From Babylonia areolata (Eukaryota > Mollusca > Gastropoda > Neogastropoda > Buccinidae): 64,000 nt of DNA. The translations under genes and the position numbers were made by a program. The stretch covers positions 25,028,749 through 25,092,748 of the forward strand of contig NC_134884.1 of assembly GCF_041734735.1 (NCBI RefSeq), given 5' to 3'. Below, piece by piece: positions 1 through 12,137 of the stretch (within the stretch, counting starts at the first letter, position 1; each line of letters opens with the position of its first letter). The notes beneath the pieces were generated by a model. That model was not told where the DNA came from. It was given only the letters and a program-made list of their open reading frames with translations, and did not search any database.

Positions 1-172
1 TGGAAAGAAGACAAATATGAAAAGCTAGTCAGTCACAATAATTGATTCTTATCATGAGATTTCCATTCTCTCCTTTCTGTCGAACAGTCTTTCCATTCTC
101 TCCTTTCGGTCACACACAGTCTCTCTCTCTTACACACAAACACACACACACACACACCAAGTACACACACAT

Positions 173-207
<35 letters not shown>

Positions 208-1114
208 GGTAATTTGGTTTATAAATTTCTGGCATAATCATGATAATGGTTTTAAAAGCAGTCATAATGAATACAAAAGTAAATTGAAATGAACTAATCT
301 CCTGCAGAATCTGTTTTGGTAATTATCAATCTGTTACAGACTCCTGAGGTTGAGGTGTAAAATATGTACAGTAACTTTCATTTCCTCAAAGGTACACAGT
401 TCAAGCTAGTGGGTAGCGAAGCTACACAGACTTGGAAGTTGTGTTTCTTTAAAGAAGAAAAACTGTCATTGTTATTGATATTATTTATGTGTATATAATA
501 TTGTTGAGCACCCGTGGTCTTATTTAGTTTTTATGTCCTTCAGAAAAATTAATGTGGACAGGGTTCATTTCTCATGTTTTAAATGGCTGTTTATATTCAT
601 GCGTGAGCACATGCTTGCATGGATGTTTTGGTGTGTGTGTGTGTGTGTGTGGGCAAGGAGAGAGAGTGGATACAGGATTATAACCTCTGTGTGTGTGTGT
701 GTGTAAGTGTGTTTGTGATGTGTGTGATTTAAAAACTAAAGGAGAATATATTAGATTAGCTATGTTCATCAGAGTTTTAGTTGAAATAGGATCCAGCTGT
801 TCGGGAAACACTGACTTTTCTGAACAAAGGTGGTGTTGAAATGTCACGTGCACCTTGGAAAATAATCTTGTCAGTTTCCACAGGTTTATAATCACCCTGT
901 TTGGTCAGCTGGGATATAAAATTATAAGCAACAAAAAGTTGAGTTTCCACAGCTCAGGAAATATATATCCTTAGGTCCAAGCTGATATTGACACTGTTTC
1001 AGCAGACAAGAAATTGTTTGCATGGATGTAGACACATGAAAATGTTACCCCTAACTTTTCTTCACCTGCCAGGGAGTGGCAAAAACTAAAAAGGGGTGGA
1101 CCCTGACACTGTGG
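1..1114. other. No gene seen; microsatellites
   Basis: CA tract at 130-205 and GT tracts at 630-720; remainder is AT-rich without recognisable coding. Confidence 0.7.
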
Positions 1115-1346
1115 TTAACTCTCTCCATACGAACGGCGAAAGAGACGACGTTAACAGCATTTCACCCCAGTTACCATCATCAAACTATTGCAAGCGGAAG
1201 GCTCTTATACTGAAGAGGTGAATGTTGACAAAGAATACCACAGTTCTGACGACGGAAGCTAAAGGTTGGGTCATTCAGACACCCACTGGCCATCTGAAGG
1301 GTCTGTGAAGAGGAGAAGAGAGGACTGGCCGTACTGAGTGAGTTAA
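1115..1346 (-). mobile_element. MITE family D, copy 1 (TTAA-flanked, 232 bp)
   Basis: Bounded by TTAA on both sides. One end begins TTAACTCTCTCCATACG, the other (reverse strand) TTAACTCACTCAGTACGG. The inside is the same as the copies at 42896, 54809 and 57707. TTAA target sites are the mark of piggyBac-type transposition. Strand is defined so that TTAACTCACTCAG is the left end. Confidence 0.75.
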
Positions 1347-1974
1347 GTTTTGTGGACCTATACCTTACACACTTACACCTACAGGGTAAGTGCAATATCA
1401 GTGCACATTGTTGTTATTATTATTATTATTTTCATCATCATAGTTATATGGGTGAAAGCGAATATTGGAAACAGGAAGGGAGGGAAAGGTTACATAAATT
1501 TTAATTCTATAACTGAACCATTTATTTTATTTTATTTTTTTCTAAAGCCAAGCTGAGATGGAAGGTAGGGCAGTACTCAAATAATAACAATAAAAATGCA
1601 AATTTATACAGCACCTCCCAACGTTCAAAGTGCTTTTCAGAAACTGCAAAAAGTTACACCAAAGAAACAGCAATATGGTATGGTGCATAACAAAAAGATA
1701 ACAAGTGGCAACATGTCACACACACACACACACAAATGGGCACACACATGCGCGCATGCACACACATACAGGCAACTGCACCCACATTCCCTCTCTGTCC
1801 TCATGCACACACATCACTATCAAGTAATCAGTCTGGATGGAAAACAGCATGCTCTTTGATGGTTGGGAGGAATAGGCCATAATAGTAGTAATGGGTGAAG
1901 AGAGATGTTTACAGGCCTGACCTGAAAGACTCTAAGGACTTACTATGTCAGAGTATGGTAGTGAGTTCCACAGC
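1347..1974. other. No gene seen
   Basis: ATT trinucleotide tract (1412-1430) and CA tract near 1722; nothing else recognised. Confidence 0.6.
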
Positions 1975-2530
1975 TTAGCTGCTGAGAAAGAAAAGGGTCT
2001 TTGGGAATGCTGTTTGCGTGTGAAAGTAGGAAGCTGAAAGAATCCAGTGTCTTAGGGTATGCTGTTTGTGTGTGAAAGTAGGAAGCTGAAGGAACCCAGT
2101 GTCTTAGGGCATGCTGTTTGCATGTGAAAGTAGGAAGCTGTGAAAGTAGGGAGCTGAAGGAACCCAGTGTCTTAAGGCATGCTGTTTGCATGTGAAAGTA
2201 GGAAGCTGTGAAAGTAGGAAGCTGAAGGAACCCAGTGTCTTAGGGCATGCTGTTTGCATGTGAAAGTAGGAAGCTGTGAAAGTAAGAAGCTGAAGGAACC
2301 CAGTGTCTTAAGGCATCCTGTTTGCATGTGAAAGTAGGAAGCTGTGAAAGTAGGAAGCTGAAGGAACCCAGTGTCTTAGGGCATGCTGTTTGTGTGTGAA
2401 AGTAGGAAGCTGAAGGAACCCAGTGTCTTAGGGCATGCTGTTTGTGTGTGAAAGTAGGAAGCTGAAAGAACCTAGTGTTTTAGGGCATGCTGTTTGCATG
2501 TGAAAGTAGGAAGCTGAAAGAACCTAGTGT
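1975..2530 (-). repeat. Minisatellite, ~51-bp unit (with 67-bp variants)
   Basis: About ten copies of GGCATGCTGTTTG.GTGTGAAAGTAGGAAGCTG-type units; some carry an extra AAGCTGTGAAAGTAGG. In the minus frame it continues the LINE fragment at 2531 (FFQLPTFTCKQHAL). Confidence 0.85.
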
Positions 2531-2665
2531 CAGCAGAGGATAGATGGGTCCTGGAGGGAGTGTATATATGGAGAAGTTCAGATAGATACCGAGGAGCAGA
2601 GCCTGTGATAACTTTGAAGCAGAGACAGGAGCATTTTTTGTATGAGCACTTAGCATAAAACAAGC
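2531..2665 (-). mobile_element. LINE ORF2 C-terminal fragment
   Basis: Translated on the minus strand: CFKVITGSAPRYLSELLHIY then TPSRTHLSSADTR, the well-known tail end of LINE ORF2s of this kind. The fragment merges directly with the minisatellite at 1975-2530. Confidence 0.65.
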
Positions 2666-3152
2666 TTTTATTTCTGAATTACTAGCCTTCTAGCAGGTGG
2701 AAAGTGGAACACACATACACGCATAAAAAGATTACCCATATAATTTGTTAAGCAAATAGAAAAAAAGACGGAGGACACTAAATGTGTTACTTTTTTCTTT
2801 TCTTTGTGCTGCCTTATCTCGTTACTTTTTTCTCTCTCCATTTTTTGTTGTTTTTGTTCTGCTTTATCTTCTGTGCCATGACATACTGGAACCTTACTAT
2901 GAAATGGTATTGGCAAATATTAAAACTGTTCTGAGATGTATACAGTACTTTTGATTCTGTGATATGCAAAACGATAGTTGTCAACACTGACTGGTGAGAA
3001 TGATCCGTTCAAACAGTCATTCTTTTAGTTTTTAAATCATTCAAAAATTACAAGTAAAACCTCCTCGGCAGGGAAAGTTGCACAAGCTGCAATCCTATTA
3101 CTTTAGAACTGAAAAGGTTAATGCTTGAGGTTCTGCCACAAGTCACATGCCC

Positions 3153-3198
<46 letters not shown>

Positions 3199-5041
3199 CA
3201 CTCCAGCATATAAAAACTCGTACAAGCATCAAAAGGTATGAAATCATGTAAAATCATATTATTCAGTCTGCAATGGAACTAAAGTACAATTGTGCACCCA
3301 TGCCACCATATACACAGGAGCATAGGACAGAGGTGAACAGAAACATAATAGAAAATGATAAAAAAATAAAATGTCAAATTGGTGAAGGAGCTTCAGACAG
3401 AAATTTCGACACACACACACACACGCACACAAACACACACAACCATAATACTGAATGACAGTTAAAATAAACAAACTCAATATGGCATAGCCAAAAAAGG
3501 AAAGTCGCATGACACCAACCCAAAGTGGAACTAGCCTGGGTCATTCTACCATGGTGCTCCAAAGCAAAAAACAAAACACACCTGAACAAATTTGCACTTA
3601 GACACTGAGCTGCAAGAAAACACATCAATATGCATATGGTGAAGATGCACAGTTATAAAGGCCAACTCACATTTCCAGCAGCAAAAAACAAAACGAAGAA
3701 ACATTTAAGTAAAATATTTTTAAAAAAGGAAAAAGGTAGGAATTTGAAAACCAATACGGATGTAACAGATGAATGGACAGAAAAGGAAAAAAAGAGAAGG
3801 AAAAAAAAAAGAAAGAAAGAAAACAAAAGCAATAGCAAAAAAAAATTTTTTTTTAAAGAATATTGTTTATTGTTGCTAGTAGTCCAGCTGGCCGCACAGG
3901 ACCATATCAAGACTGTCAAACCATACAAGTGCTCAACCACATGAACACAAAACTGTCACATGTACAAAAATCAAGACAAACCCACAAAACACAATTCATG
4001 ACACATTATCTTAACCATTTAGCTCTTTGGGCAAATAAGACTAGGCTGAGCTGAGGACGTCCACCCTTCCACTTAATATATCATCTCCAAATTAAAAAAT
4101 AATAATAATAAAAAACTTAAAAAGATATAAAAAGTACTTCAAAGCCAAACAAAAATACATTAAAAGGCCAAGAAGGCAAATAAATCTGCAGAATGGATGG
4201 CCCATCCCAGTGTGTACCATTTCACTACCTAGTCACCAGAGCAAAATAGATAGTACATCATACACAACAGAAAAGAGAGAAAAGTGTCAAGGCTTGCTCG
4301 AAAAAAGAAAGGGGAATGGACTGTGAAGACAGAAAAAGGAGACTACAATGGAGGAAGAAAAAGGCAGAAATAAAGAGAGCCATCAGAAAAGGGGCAACTT
4401 CTAGCTCAGAATTTCCAGAAGGCGGGGATGCTATTTAGACTGAAAGACCCCCAGCATCCCACAGGGGGTATTTGAGGAGGGAGGGGGAGTAAAATAAAAA
4501 AACAAAACAACAATACTAGTGTAGCAGAAAAAAGGAATTTTCTAACCCAGACTTTTCAGGGGCGGGTGGTGAGACAGGAACCACAATGATACAGCTGATA
4601 ACCATTCACTTTACAGATGAGTAGCTAAACTTTCCTACCAGCACTGTTGGTGTGTCTGTCTCACAGTCCTGCTCTATGTCAGTATATAAATACACATAGA
4701 TAGATAGATACAGGTAGATAGACAGATGAATATTACATTTATCATTAAAGAAAGCAAATGCCACAGTCCTATCGGGTGCTCTTGAACCCAAATTAACTTT
4801 AATGGTATCTTCCTCTGACGCCAAACTTAACCAATATACTGTCGTATCATCCCCCACTGATCATCATCTAAAAACATAAAACCCTCACAATCAAATAAAA
4901 CTGCATTTATGTGGGTGAAAGACAGGTCACTGAAATACTGTGCATGAAAACAGCAAAATGATTACACCACTGTATCTGAAAAAAGTAAAATCTCATCCTG
5001 TACCAGTTCAAAGGAAATAAGTCTGAATGAAATAAATATTT
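2666..5041. other. No gene seen
   Basis: CA tract 3155-3195, A/G-rich low complexity 3720-3850; the short ORFs here are compositional. Confidence 0.6.
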
Positions 5042-5152
5042 TATGGCTGCCTACATGGCAGGGCAAAAACGGTCTGACATGTAAAAGCCCACTCATGTAC
5101 ATACGAATGAACGAGGAAGTTGCAGTCCACAAATGAAGAAAAAGAAGAAGAA
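5042..5152 (+). mobile_element. SINE family A, 3' fragment
   Basis: Matches the 3' part shared by other copies: ATGGCTGCCTACATGG, AAAAACGGTC, GTAAAAGCCCACTC, then a GAAGAAGAAG tail. Confidence 0.7.
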
Positions 5153-5867
5153 ATAAAGATTTCCCTCTGTCTCATGATCAACAGGGTACAAAATATGCCA
5201 TCCTCATCTTGTGATGTCAAGAATATTTTTGAGAAAGCAGAAATAAAAATAATAATACTGTAAAGCTGAATGGACTTCTTGGCATTTACAGCACAGTCAA
5301 CTGCAGATTCCCTCCAGGAGACAAATAAATGTGTCCCAAACAAGTCCATCTGAAAAGAAACCACAGTTTGAAAAAAACAAAAACAAAACAAAAAACCTTT
5401 GTTTCCCAATAAACAAACTGAAAAAAATTGTCCATCTGAGAGAATTTCTACAAGTTCAATAACAAACTGATTTCAATAGATAGCCAGTACACTCCTTCCC
5501 CAGTTCCTGGAAGAAGTCAAGCCCACCACACCAACTCCCAACCCTACCCTATCCCCTCCTGCAGAACAGAGTACCGCAAATACTACTTCTTCACTGGGGC
5601 CATACCAGAGTGGAGTGTGCTCCAAGACAGTGAAGCAGCTGCACCCTCGGTAGAGGCATTCCAGCACCAAATCTGAACAGAAAGAGTTGTTTTTTCGGAG
5701 TGTTCCCCCCTTAAGTGTCAAGTAATCTTCAACAAAATGAAGGGGTTCACCTGAAGGAAGAAGAAGAAGATAAGGAAGGAGATTTCCAGTAGATTTCACC
5801 AGCTCTCAACTGAACCCCCATATCAGAGCTGCAAGCGCAGTCAATATGAATGCTGATGAATACTGGT
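5153..5867. other. No gene seen
   Basis: Unremarkable; a 108-codon minus ORF (5473-5799) has no recognisable motif and no clear splice signals. Confidence 0.5.
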
Positions 5868-5990
5868 ACAGTTTCAGTTTAAAGGTGTCGGAGAGTGCAG
5901 ACTGATCCATATATACTACACATCAGCTTAAAAGAATTTTTTTTTTTTTAAAGGAGCAGATGCCTGACTTATGCATAAACCCAATGCAGT
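5868..5990 (-). mobile_element. Diverged SINE family C-like tail
   Basis: CAGTTTCAGTTTAAAGGTGTC, CATATATACTACACATCAGC and GCAGATGCCTGACTTATGC resemble the reverse family C tail, with an internal T run. Confidence 0.45.
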
Positions 5991-6092
5991 GACCTGACCT
6001 CAAGAGTTTATGTTTGTATAAAACATTAACATAAAATGAAATAATTTCAAAAATCAACAATTAAGTAAACATGTGAAATAAAATATAATCAT

Positions 6093-6460
6093 GCTGGGTG
6101 TAGCAGCCAGATGGTTAAAGCATTGGACTTTCAATCTGAGGGTCCTGTGTTTCAATCCCTGTCATGGCACCTGGTAAAGGGTGGAGATTTTTCCCATTTC
6201 CCATGTCAACAGAAACGCAGACCTGCTAGTACCTGAACCCCCTTCGTGTGTGTATATGCATGCAGAAGATAAATACGTTACGTTAAAGATCTCATTATCC
6301 ATGTCAGCATTCGGTGGGTTATGGGAACAAGAACAAAACTGCCATCCCCCCATGAAAACAGAGTATGAATGCCAACATGGTGGGGGTAAAAACGGTCATA
6401 CACGTAAAAGCCCACTCATATATACAAGGGAACGTGGGGAGTCGCAACCCATGAACAAAG
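6093..6460 (+). mobile_element. SINE family A, nearly full length
   Basis: tRNA-like head (AGATGGTTAAAGC box A region, GTTTCAATC box B region), middle AGATCTCATTATCCATGTCA and 3' part GGTAAAAACGGTCATACACG. Typical length for the family is about 360 bp. Confidence 0.75.
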
Positions 6461-6477
6461 CTAGAATTAAATACAAA

Positions 6478-6985
6478 GTTGCGTGTCTCTTCTATTCTGC
6501 TTTCCACTCCGCAGGACACGCATATCTTTCTGACCTTATCAGTGTTTACACTCCTGCAAGAAATCTCCGCTCTTCCTCTGACTGATGCCTTTTGAAACTT
6601 CCTCGTGTCAATACAATAACCTATGGTGAATGTTCATTCTTCTTTGCTGCTCCTCACATCTGGAACAACCTTCCTCATCATATCCGTGCATCTGATTCTA
6701 TTTCTGCTTTTTCGCTCATCACTAAAAACTTATCTTTTTAAAACCTATCTATAAGCACTCTCAGCCTCATTGTTCTCCAACACCACCCAAGTCAGCTCAC
6801 TTTGGATGTATGTAGAGTGGGAGGTGGAGAGTGTGTGTGGGGGGAGGGAATGGGGGGGGGGGTGAGAAAGAGTGGTCATGAATGTTTTATGTTACTTGTA
6901 ATATTTTTCTTTCATGTAAAGCACCCTGAGCTCTTAGAGAGAAAGGGCGCTATATAAATGTGCATTATAATTATTATTATATAAT
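6478..6985 (+). mobile_element. LINE 3' end (ORF2 tail and 3' UTR)
   Basis: Coding remnants read AYLSDLISVYTPARNLRSSS then LPRVNTITYGECSFFFAA and IWNNLP with at least one stop between them. The 3' UTR ends AGAAAGGGCGCTATATAAAT plus a TTA/ATT trinucleotide tail, a common LINE end in molluscs. It directly follows a SINE at 6093-6460. Confidence 0.7.
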
Positions 6986-7929
6986 CAAATAAAAGGTAGG
7001 CCCTATGTAGACGGCAAATAACTGAAATGAAATAAGAATTAAAATGGGTCACATTCAGTGAACTTCTGCGCACCCACACATGAATGCATATTTACACAAG
7101 CACACAAATGCGCAAACGCACTCACAGAGACATATCCACATGCAAGAATTTGCAGTCTCACGCACACCTAATCAACACAGACACTGCAGGAGAAAGGAAC
7201 CGGGGAAAGAAAACATGCACAAGTGCAGTCATATTCAGGCACATAAACTTAGAACATGCCTCTGACAGTGACCATTCCGTCAATTTGTCACAAGAGGAAT
7301 AATAAAAGTAACCTGAACTTAATTGTAATTACACATAATACAATACACATATAAGACAGTCGTACACACATCCAAAAAACTCCTTGTAACAAAAAACAAA
7401 AGTAGGAATGCTCTATTATCAAGTCCAAAAAACAAAGACCCCCCCAAATTTAGCTGAAAACAAGAGAGAAAGAGATGACAGAAAGAAAAGGAAAACACCA
7501 GAAACAGAGTGATAGAAATAGAGGAAATTTCTAGCGAAGAATTTCCAGAAGATGAAAGAAACCCTGGCAAGTGGCATCCCAACTGAAGTCTTAAAAAAAA
7601 AAGCCCACCCAAAAACGCTTGCCGAGTATGAAAGTTGCAATCAAACAGTAGTTTGTTGGTTAATCCATTCATTTCATATTAAATGTTGTAGTAGTTCCTA
7701 ACAAATATGGCTATGTAAAAGTTTACCACACAAACACACAAATACAATCTCCTTGAATCCTTTTTTCACTCAATTCATTCTTTCTTACTGATTTCAACCC
7801 CTTTTCATCACATTCGTCTCACTTCAGATTATCAAGCAACTGGCCAGAGGAATCAACATTTGGAGAGAGTGGGGTAGGTGTAATACTGGATTTTCTTGAG
7901 GGACTTGACATCTTTTTTGCCTTTTCGAT
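6986..7929. other. No gene seen
   Basis: Unique-looking AT-rich DNA. AAGAATTTCCAGAAG at 7537 recalls CAGAATTTCCAGAAG at 4409, perhaps a very old repeat pair. Confidence 0.5.
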
Positions 7930-8179
7930 TTTCCATCTCAAAGAAACAGACCATGGCCTTTATCAGTTGTTTCGCTTGTCAGTTTAACGACTTCTCTTTT
8001 ACGAAGTCCTTTAAGTAATTTCCTGTAACTGTATTTAGAGGGTTTTTTGTTGTTGTTTTTTCCCAAAATTTCATCCTCATTTGCCCAGTTTCTCCCAACC
8101 CTCCATTCATCCACATCTCCCACCCCTTCTAACCGATAATACTCAGATGTATTCATAAATACTTATGTCTTCAATCACT

Positions 8180-9665
8180 GATATGTGTGACGGGACATTA
8201 AACAAAATTCCTCCATGGCCTTTCCTCCATGTATTTTCCTTTCTTTTGAATAATTTTATAGTAGCAGAAGGTTCGGCAAAGATATTTCCAACCTCTTTGC
8301 TCTTTTCCACCATTTCAAAGACACAGACCAAACCCTGTGTCTCCAATTGACCCATCTCCTTTTCAGTGTTCTCTCCCATTGTTTGGTGATGGGTGGAGAA
8401 TGGTCTTGCAAGACGAGCCACACTGGTAAACTGAGCAGCAACCTCCTTTCTTTTTACTGGCGACTGGCTTGAGGGTCTATTTACTGGGGCCTAACTGACA
8501 CGAAAGTGTGTTATCTGGTCACTGGGAATGATGTTTTTGAGACTTTTTTACATTCAATATCAGTCGTTTCTCTTGCAAAAATATTTAAAAAAAAAAAAAA
8601 AGAAAGGAAAAAAAAAGAAAAGGTGTTCTTCTTGCAAAAAATTAATAACTTCCCTTTTATGAAGTCCACTGAGTAATGTTATTGTGCATTCTATTTCAAA
8701 CATTCATCTTTGATTCCCCCCTCCATCTGTCCTGTTTCCCCTAACTCTCCATTTAACTCCCTCCTCCTCTCCTAAAACCACTACTAAGTCTTCATAAGCG
8801 TGCTCTTAAAATAGTTATTCTAAAATCTTCCTCTTCGACTGCTTCTGATTACACAGAACTTGACACATTGCCAGTGACATTAAAACTTAAATATATTAAA
8901 CTTAAAGCCATACTTATGTTTAAAATATTAACAGGTTATGCCCCACCCTCTCTCATAAGTAATTTTCCAGTAAATAATCACTGTCACATACATAAAATAA
9001 CCTTGCCTCGGCCAAGAATTGATCTTTATAAAACAAGTCTCACATACTCTGGCGGATATTCATGGAATACTATTTCATCTACACTTTATGTAAACCCCAG
9101 TCTCAGTGTATTTGAAAGACTATATCATAAACATCTAATGTCAGGGCTAAGAATCCTTGAAATTACTGAGACTGAAAACAAATGATGTATTCTCATTATC
9201 CTTGTCTATGTGTCTATCTCATTTCCTCCCTCCCTCCTTTCTCTCAACACTGTTTCTCCTCTCTCCTTCACTATCTTTCCTTCCTTACTTTTGCCCTTCC
9301 CTCTCTCTTTCACGCATGCACGTACTATGTTATTTTGTAGAGAATTGTGAATTTTCTATGCCATTCATAAGTTCTTTCATTTTTATTATTATTGTTGTTG
9401 CCATGCAATGGGTATTTTTTCCCTTGCATTTCCTAGACTAATTTATGCATTTTCCAAACGAGGGTAGGATGAAAACAGGCCAATAAGTATCTACTCCTTT
9501 TTCCTCAATAAAAAAAAAAAAAGGCCTCGATTTCGATTTCAATTTTTCCAACGTTTTTATCTCTTCACTTTTAAATGACAACACCCAAATGCAGAAACAA
9601 ATACTTAAACCAGATGTCTGCAATCACCAGTATCATGAGTATGTGTGATGAACAAAATTCCTCCT
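8180..9665 (+). repeat. Dispersed motif ending AACAAAATTCCTCC (8190-8212 and 9640-9662)
   Basis: Both sites carry TCAATCAC/GCAATCAC, GTATGTGTGA/ATATGTGTGA and ACAAAATTCCTCC; related sequence around ACGAAGTCC/ATGAAGTCC at 7998 and 8658 suggests repeated copies of one element in 7930-9665. Confidence 0.4.
8860..9150 (+). mobile_element. LINE ORF2 C-terminal fragment
   Basis: An open stretch reads AILMFKILTGYAPPSLISNF, LPRPRIDLYKTSLTYSG and YSWNTISS, matching the F-K-x-L-x-G-x-A-P...L-P-x-x-R...Y-x-G-x-x-x-W-N pattern of a different LINE family from that at 6478. Confidence 0.6.
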
Positions 9666-11242
9666 ATCTACAAAAAAAATAAATTAAAAAAAAGAAAAGC
9701 AAAACCCCAAAAAGTAACAAAATGCCTTTCTACCCCTGATAAAAGGCTTTGCAACATAAATGAGACTTTTCATCTTTTTTTTTTAACACACAAAGAGTAC
9801 CTGTTTATCCATGAAAAACAGCAGTTTTGCAACACAACTCAATTTTTTTCCTTCATTTCTTAAAAAAAAAAAAACCCACCACAACACACTTTGTTCAGTT
9901 TCTTTCATGAGCAGGAACATCACTGGACTTTTCTTTTTCATCCAAAAATTAATAAAACCAAAAAATTCTGTACAATTTTCAGCCTCTGAAAGCTTCACAT
10001 CAACCACATCAGCACCTTTCATATCTTGTTGAATATCACTCCCTTGCAAACAGGGCATGCAGGAATGCATAAAACTACACATAAATCAATCCATGTTGAC
10101 ACAAACATACCTACAAAACACATTCAGTGGATACACCAAGGTATATAATTACAAACAAACAGTAAATGTACATTCAACACAAATCCCATCAGTGGAATAT
10201 CACTGTTGGATCTTTTGGCCTCTGGTATTCAGTCAAGTCATTCATGTCTTGCTGTACCTTAAGATGCTATGTACACACAGTCATGAATTATAATCCAAAG
10301 TTCTGGTATTCTATTCATTTTCAGCCTATCATTCACTCAGTTTCTTGGCAACTGCTATAGAAATGTAGTCAGCAAACTGTCTTTTAGTTTAATTTTTTTC
10401 AAGAGAAACAGAAATCACACACACATACACACACACACACGTTTATCACATGCCACGCCTGCCTGTGCAACGCCCACTCAGCTTGAGCTCACTTTCAGAC
10501 AGCATCGAAGAGGTTAACAGTGAACAAATGGGCACACAGTGCAGGGGAGGGGACTGATGCTCTCCTCTGAAATGCCAGTGATTTTCAAAAACCATGCTTC
10601 TCCAGTGATTCATGCAACACATGACCTTGTCCCACCACCTTCATCAAACACCCCCCTCCCTCCTTGCCCTAAACAAGGTGATATATTGTCTCTGAGGTCA
10701 ACACTAGGTCAGCAACACAGCTATTCTTGGCCTCCTGTCTGCTCTCCGTTTCCTTTTTTTTTTTTTTTTCTGCAACATGTAGTTCTGCAATATCCCCAAC
10801 CTCCACCCTCTCTGCAAATCATCACTCTTTCATTCGCTTTAAGCGAGCCATCTGACCAGATTTTTTTTACCACAAGTACACAGAGGACTGTCTTCAATGA
10901 CTCATGAAGCTTGTGCAACATCATAAGTGACAAAATCACATAGGGTATTTGCAACATGCTGCTGTTTCATAACATCTAGAGCCAGTTTGCGTTTCCTCAT
11001 CCGCCATCTTGAAATTTTCTGAGAGGGGTACTGACAATAATATCCAGTAATTACCATACAGAGTGTAATTGGCTGTTGCTCCTCGCAAGTAATGACATAT
11101 CAAGCTTTCTGACTGGTGATTTTTTGGACACATCAACTTTAAAAATGTAACTAAAAAATCCTGAAATGATGCAGACATATATCATGGGGCAAAGAGCGAT
11201 GAATTTTTCATGATGTATATATATATATATCTATCTATCTAG

Positions 11243-11283
<41 letters not shown>

Positions 11284-11667
11284 GGAGCACTGAAGAGGTT
11301 AAAGCTCTGCCAGCCACTCAGAGCCCTGCTCAATTGTAACACAAAGGTACAGAGGAACAAAATTAAGAAGTAATGTGGCTTAAGGTTGACGAGTCAACAT
11401 ACTTTTTTCATTTTGACTTTTTCGGGAACATCCACTCACTCTCACACACAAAGGCTAATCTCAAAAGAACTGTATCAAAACAGCCACACAGAACATAATA
11501 AACATCAACACGTCATGTACTATACACACAATGTCTCACTTCTCTCTCACCCTCTCTTGCACACATGTGCATGCACACACACACGTTTGTGCTAAAGCCC
11601 CAGCAACTGCACACGATACCATCATCACCAATAAACCTTTGGCACCAATCTTTTGAACACAAGTAAT
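9666..11667. other. 3' flank or 3' UTR, no gene seen
   Basis: Contains an AT/ATCT microsatellite at 11216-11283 and several A or T runs. Part may be the host 3' UTR; no poly(A) signal could be chosen with confidence. Confidence 0.5.
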
Positions 11668-11778
11668 CAGTATCAGTATCAGTAGCTCAAGGAGGCGTCA
11701 CTGCGTTCGGACAAATCCATATACGCTACACCACATCTGCCAAGCAGATGCCTGACCAGGAGCGTAACCCAACGCGAA
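11668..11778 (-). mobile_element. SINE family C tail
   Basis: CAGTATCAGTATCAGTAGC, then CTCAAGGAGGCGTCACTGCG and CATATACGCTACACCAC, the reverse of the family C 3' end. About 140 bp below the stop codon of the host gene, so it may lie in the 3' UTR. Confidence 0.75.
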
Positions 11779-11919
11779 CACAAGTAAGGCCAGGAAGAGT
11801 TTTCAAGCAGCTTAAAAATTCACAACACTGTTTTCTCAACTACACACAAAGGGAAAGCGCGTGTGGGAGAATCATTTCAGCTTTTAACCACCGGTTGACA
11901 CTGCTGCCCTATTCCTCCA

Positions 11920-12137
11920 TTAATCTGAGTTTCCTGTCTCTGTGTGTCTACTATTGATGTTGATCAAGTCATCCAAGACAGAGACGGGATCGATCATCTT
12001 CGTGGGGTCCTCAAAGCGTTCGTCATCACTGCAGGAGACCAATCGTTCCTCCTCAGAATCAGATCCATTGCTCATGTCTTCATCGTAAGGCTGGACGTTC
12101 TGGAATCTGTTCTCAGGCACCTTAAATCCTTGCATTT
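11920..12137 (-). CDS. Exon 32: terminal exon with stop codon
   Basis: Two bases complete a Lys codon, then 71 codons and TAA at 11920-11922. Encodes [20 protein letters not shown], a Ser/Asp/Glu-rich tail. I could not pick a convincing polyadenylation signal downstream (lower coordinates), so the 3' UTR end is not given. Confidence 0.8.

Noticed and set aside
3630-3944. 104-codon Lys-rich ORF
   Set aside because: A-rich low complexity with an equally open Phe/Leu-rich antisense frame.
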